This document shows, piece after piece, positions 60,202 to 64,000 of a DNA stretch of 64,000 nt (positions within the stretch are counted from its first letter, which is position 1; each line of letters starts with the position of its first letter). Origin of the DNA: VYFG01 sp965204165 (lineage in GTDB: Bacteria > Pseudomonadota > Gammaproteobacteria > Arenicellales > Poriferihabitantaceae); NCBI GenBank assembly GCA_965204165.1, contig OZ241969.1, forward strand, positions 4,774,001 through 4,838,000, read 5' to 3'. A program made the translations under genes and the position numbers. The notes under the pieces were generated by a model. It was not told the DNA's origin. It did no database searches and saw nothing but the letters and a program-made list of their open reading frames with translations.

Positions 60202-63200
60202 TCATGATTTAGCGGCCCGCACAGTCAAATCAATAACTACTACCTGAATATCTGAAACTCCAGGATAACTACTGGAAATTTTGCCCCAGTATTCCTTTAG
60301 GGTATATTGAAGGAGGGCAATGTCGGCTGATTTGCCATCAATCTTCCATTTCCTGTCAGGTTTGTCTCCTTGCCAGATGAGAAGAAATACACCATAGCGT
60401 TCACTTCCATCACGCAGATAGTCGCCGGCAAGTTGATTACGCAGTCGCTCGCACAGCTTCGGGCCACTCCACTCTTTGTCCAGCAATTTCAACTCAATCG
60501 GTATCGGGTATTCAATGTTATGGTTTTGTAACCAAATGTCCGGACGCTGTCTGTTTGCAATTTCAGCTTCCTGAGAGATCGTGTAATGATTATCTGCTTT
60601 CTGGTCAAGCCAGTCCGTCACTAAATTTCGCACCTCGGATTCAGTTTCAGCCCTCTGCCATGTGATAAAGGGGCTGAAATCTCCTTGCTCCAACCAAATT
60701 TTCATATCGGTAAGACGGTTAACTGCCAGGTCAAAGAGTTGGCGCTGGGTTGCTGGTGTCCTGGTGAGATGTGAATCGAACTCACGGACCTGTGTTGCAG
60801 TCCATGGTTCAAGGTCCCCGTCTTCCTCCGCACGCTTGTAGGAAAGTTCTTTCATCCGGGATCGATAATTGAGTTTCGGATGTTCTTCTGCAAGTTCCGT
60901 AAGTGCCACGTACGATTCCTTGCCGGGGATTTCGGAAAGCAGGTTGAAGATCCTGCCGCGAGCCTCCTGAGCGTGATCGCGCAATTGGGGGGTGTAAACC
61001 CCTTTATTTGCGCGATGAATGTCATCCTCTACACGAATATACTCGTGCATAAGCATATAAAGGGTTTTGAGATAGTTGGGTGTCCGGAATCGGCCAAAAT
61101 TTGGGCCGGTGTTGGAGTGATGTCGATTCCCCATCAATGCCGTAATGAAAAGCTGTGCAAAGTCAGTACCCCGTTCGGCATCCAATTTTGAAAACTGCTC
61201 CGACAGTGCGGGAATGCCCGAGTCCGGCCTCGTATCAACCCATATGGCATACCATTGTGAGAGAATTTCATCGCACCGTGCTGTGGCTGCCTTATTTCTT
61301 GCCAAGGCTCCAAGTTTGTCCGGACATATGCCTCCGCTCTTGAGGATATGCAGGCAGTCGCGTAGCGTGTCGGAATTCGGTGGATTATGTTCCCGGATCC
61401 ATGGCAGGAGTGGCTCGATCAGGGCTTGGTGCAACCAGGGTGCATAATTTTTCAGGTCATGCAGAAGTCCATACGATTTCTGGTCGGGTTCGGTATTGCC
61501 AAGTTCAAAGATAATCTCGGTCCATATAGCTTCCATCACGGCTTGTGGTTCGGTTCGATACATTGTTTCGAGCCAACCGGGAAACCCGTTAATTTCCCGG
61601 GTGATGTAGCGCAGGGCGTGGTCAATTTCGGATTTACCCAGGTGGTTTGGGAATTCACTGAATTCCCGTGACTCGATTTCAAGTCCCGACAGGGCAAAGG
61701 ACAACGAACAGGGAATCGACGAAGTATTAGCGCCTTCCGACGGAATCCCCGGGTCGTATACCCGCCAATGATTCATTGCAGCATCGCGATAGGCCCGGGC
61801 GATGTCTTCTCCGAATTCATCGATCAAGAACTCCCAATCCACCCCAAGGGTGCGACTGGTTCGCAGACCGCTCTCCTCTATTTCCCTCATCAGCCAAAAT
61901 TGATCGTAACTGAAGTCGCCTGGTTGCAGTTCGGGTGGATTCCGGACGATGTCGGGTTCTTCCTTGAGGCGACTGATCCAGTCCGACCTGAACTGTTCTT
62001 GTTCTAGTCGCTGGTGTTCGCTTTCTTCTTTCCATTTCAGTTCTTCTTCTTGCAACTCCCGTACTTGTTCGGATATGGTCGGATTGAGCAAATCATTCAG
62101 GTGCGCCTCAAGCGCAGTGTCACCCTTCACAGCAGTTCGTAATTGACCAAGCCAATCGGCTGGACGCTCGGCACACGCGAATATATCAAACGCAAGTGAG
62201 AGTGAAATTAGCCGGTCATCTTCCAGCTTACACGTTTTCACCCAACCAAGAACACGCGGAAAACTGTCCGGTCCAAAAGACCAGTAGTGATCGGGCCATC
62301 TGATCTGGAAATAGTGGATCAACCGCTTTTCGTACCCTTCGGGGCAGGCCCGCCTTATCTCCACCCTTCGCCAGAACAATGCATCGTTCAGTTCCGGCCA
62401 TGCCGGAACCAGTTCTCCCAATTTATCCTTGTAATCGTCGAAATGCCCACCAATCGATTTGCGTATAGCAGGAGAGTTGAGCAGGATTTCGAGGGCGCTG
62501 TCCTGCATGGCCGCATCGGCATTCTCTGAAACCAGTCGCTCGACAGCATGGATCGCTGGGCTTAATAGCCATGAGAACTCTTTCGAGATACGACAAGAGT
62601 GACGTTCGATATGGGGTTGGCGATCGAGGATTTCCTGCAAGCCGTCCACAAGATTGGACAGTGGTTTGGAGGAATCCAGGGTTGAGATCGGCAGGCGGTC
62701 AATATATCCATGCAGCGCATGTCGCAGTCCAGTCACCTCGAAACGGTTCATGGGAGGCAGTTTCTCAATGGCTGCCAGTAAGTGGGCAACACCTTGCTGG
62801 TCGGGGGAAGCCCATTGAAGGAGTTCGGCAAGCAGCTTTCGGGGAATTTCAGCCTGATCTGTCAACAAGGCGTGCCATAGTGAACACCTTTGTGCGTCGG
62901 AGCCGCAACTCATGACGGCGCGCACAGCGGCCATCCGTGCATAGATATCCCGTTCCGGGTCAATGGCTATGGTGAATAACGGTGGCACGCATTGTTGCAT
63001 CTTTCCTTGCCAGACCAACCTGCCCAGAAAAAAGATGGCGTCGTCGTTTGCACCATACATTTCGATCAAAGAGATAGTTTGATCGGTCAGGTCGGGTTGT
63101 GCGATCCGGGTAATCGCGCTGTTGTCCTGCGCGGAGCTGTTCTTGTCCTTTTCAACAATATCGAAAACGATACCGCTGAGAATGTTTTTTCGTTTCGATA

Positions 63201-64000
63201 ATGGCAGTTGTGCCGGATCGCCTCCTTCTACAGCGATTTCAGGATGTATAGCCAGCGCATGCTCGCGAATTTTTTCGTCCTTCAGGATCAGCCAGGGCAG
63301 TATGGGTCGCAAGCGAGGGGAAACGATGGTCTCTCCGTATTGCTCGCGGAAGATGAGCGCTTCGATTGCGTGTCTTGCAGTGCCCTTCTCCAATAGCTTG
63401 ATGAACCATTCAGCGGCCAGAATTTCACGAATCTCTCGGTGCCGGAACCGTACTGATCCGTAGATCACGTCGTTGAATATGGCTCTTTCGAGTAGAGTCC
63501 GGATGTCGCGCGGCTCCCAACCCGACAGGACCGCATCTGCCTTGATTCCCGTTCGCTCGTGCATTTCGTCCGGAACCTGGATGCCGGGCTCGTCGCAAAG
63601 GATGACCGCTGCCGCAAGCATTCTTGCTCCATCGCGTGCCTTATCTGGGTTCAATGGCCGCCGGTCTTCATTATCCGGATGCGGTTCATTGAGCCTCAGT
63701 TCAATATTGTGTTCCAGTAGTTCACTCCGATCGCCTAGGACACAGTCGATTTTCCACTTGTGGAGAATCCCCTCCAAATCGAAAGGCCGCTCTGCCAGAG
63801 ACATGACGTTTGATCGTTTTAGTTCCTCAATCAGGTCATCGATTTTTGGTACTGACCGATGTTCGGCAAAGCACTGGATATCGTTTTCAACCAGCGGATT
63901 CAGCTGGAATATCTCCAGTTCACTTTCGGATGATTCGTATAATTCGCCAGGTTCCGAATGCCGATCAGTCGTTTTCACTTGTGGTTTCTTGAAGGGCAGA
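60202..64000 (-). CDS. NACHT/STAND-like protein with C-terminal PD-(D/E)XK-type nuclease, N-terminus outside window
   Basis: At least 1258 residues. The frame stays open past a GTG at 63978 to the window edge, so the NTPase N-terminus is probably missing. The first 200 residues look like the end of a NACHT-type ATPase (SLAERPFDLEGIL; DKARDGARMLAAAVIL) and a winged-helix ending in VRFRHREIREILAAEWFIKLL, a motif common after NACHT domains. A long helical, HEAT-like region follows. Near residues 1146-1165, RPDIWLQNHNIEYPIPIELKLLD gives an Asp and Glu-x-Lys, with LRNQLAGDYL after it, a PD-(D/E)XK-type nuclease core. An anti-phage sensor-effector role is inferred. Confidence 0.68.
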   Translation of the reverse strand, partial: LPFKKPQVKTTDRHSEPGELYESSESELEIFQLNPLVENDIQCFAEHRSVPKIDDLIEELKRSNVMSLAERPFDLEGILHKWKIDCVLGDRSELLEHNIELRLNEPHPDNEDRRPLNPDKARDGARMLAAAVILCDEPGIQVPDEMHERTGIKADAVLSGWEPRDIRTLLERAIFNDVIYGSVRFRHREIREILAAEWFIKLLEKGTARHAIEALIFREQYGETIVSPRLRPILPWLILKDEKIREHALAIHPEIAVEGGDPAQLPLSKRKNILSGIVFDIVEKDKNSSAQDNSAITRIAQPDLTDQTISLIEMYGANDDAIFFLGRLVWQGKMQQCVPPLFTIAIDPERDIYARMAAVRAVMSCGSDAQRCSLWHALLTDQAEIPRKLLAELLQWASPDQQGVAHLLAAIEKLPPMNRFEVTGLRHALHGYIDRLPISTLDSSKPLSNLVDGLQEILDRQPHIERHSCRISKEFSWLLSPAIHAVERLVSENADAAMQDSALEILLNSPAIRKSIGGHFDDYKDKLGELVPAWPELNDALFWRRVEIRRACPEGYEKRLIHYFQIRWPDHYWSFGPDSFPRVLGWVKTCKLEDDRLISLSLAFDIFACAERPADWLGQLRTAVKGDTALEAHLNDLLNPTISEQVRELQEEELKWKEESEHQRLEQEQFRSDWISRLKEEPDIVRNPPELQPGDFSYDQFWLMREIEESGLRTSRTLGVDWEFLIDEFGEDIARAYRDAAMNHWRVYDPGIPSEGANTSSIPCSLSFALSGLEIESREFSEFPNHLGKSEIDHALRYITREINGFPGWLETMYRTEPQAVMEAIWTEIIFELGNTEPDQKSYGLLHDLKNYAPWLHQALIEPLLPWIREHNPPNSDTLRDCLHILKSGGICPDKLGALARNKAATARCDEILSQWYAIWVDTRPDSGIPALSEQFSKLDAERGTDFAQLFITALMGNRHHSNTGPNFGRFRTPNYLKTLYMLMHEYIRVEDDIHRANKGVYTPQLRDHAQEARGRIFNLLSEIPGKESYVALTELAEEHPKLNYRSRMKELSYKRAEEDGDLEPWTATQVREFDSHLTRTPATQRQLFDLAVNRLTDMKIWLEQGDFSPFITWQRAETESEVRNLVTDWLDQKADNHYTISQEAEIANRQRPDIWLQNHNIEYPIPIELKLLDKEWSGPKLCERLRNQLAGDYLRDGSERYGVFLLIWQGDKPDRKWKIDGKSADIALLQYTLKEYWGKISSSYPGVSDIQVVVIDLTVRAAKS

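Noticed and set aside
1..64000. tRNA, rRNA and integron attC sites near the integrases
   Set aside because: None was recognised on either strand by eye. The absence should be confirmed with tRNAscan-SE and Infernal.

Overview
The window looks like chromosome from a high-GC proteobacterium, most likely an uncultured gammaproteobacterium. Housekeeping genes (cca, proS, moaC-moeA, trhO, msrB, ybaK) sit in dense GC-rich blocks. They are separated by accessory DNA that is rich in insertion sequences (1-24.0 kb) or clearly lower in GC (48.5-64 kb). No rRNA, tRNA or CRISPR array was seen. All assignments come from reading the sequence; no database search was possible.

Region 1 (1-14.4 kb) is a stack of mobile elements. 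It holds the end of an IS91-type element (tyrosine recombinase plus HUH/Y2 transposase) and a complete recombinase-in-trio (RIT) element. The RIT has perfect 85-bp inverted repeats and sits in the last codons of an IS21 istA gene. The IS21 element itself interrupts a gene for an AAA-ATPase/PD-(D/E)XK protein (locus A). Locus A is also cut by an IS4-family element (11-bp target duplication), and its upstream region by another DDE-type IS (9-bp duplication). A further ISAs1-type element follows. The IS4 and ISAs1 transposases are unrelated, yet both carry an N-terminal DUF4338 (DruA-like) domain, the signature domain of Druantia anti-phage systems.

Region 2 (14.5-24.5 kb) has a large outer-membrane autotransporter with a 12 x 7-bp tandem repeat near its start, a likely phase-variation switch. 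It is followed by an intact copy of the AAA-ATPase/nuclease gene (locus B), a chimeric gene carrying only the nuclease half on a foreign N-terminus (locus C), a YfbU-family gene, and a DinB gene cut off at its 5' end, which marks the edge of the accessory block.

Region 3 (24.5-42.9 kb) is core chromosome: VOC proteins, ybaK, oxidoreductases, trhO, a zinc aminopeptidase lipoprotein, cca, HAD phosphatase, msrB, a DUF1223 protein, a CPA2 antiporter, moaC-moeA, proS, a flavin reductase, DsbA-fold proteins, an SDR and a GFA-family protein.

Region 4 (42.9-47.9 kb) is a self-contained zinc-uptake module: zur, tiny coupled ORFs including a 44-residue membrane peptide, znuC, znuB, a divergent histidine-rich znuA, and a DUF1636 gene. 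It has two palindromic Zur-type operators and is bracketed by 30-bp direct repeats.

Region 5 (48.2-64 kb) starts where an asparaginase gene is truncated. It is a lower-GC putative defense island: a lone AAA ATPase, a 1607-residue single-chain type ISP restriction-modification enzyme, an OLD/PARIS-like ATPase-TOPRIM protein, a DUF6602 gene destroyed by an IS1111-type insertion and a frameshift, and the C-terminal 1260 residues of a NACHT/STAND-like protein ending in a PD-(D/E)XK-type nuclease, which runs off the window.
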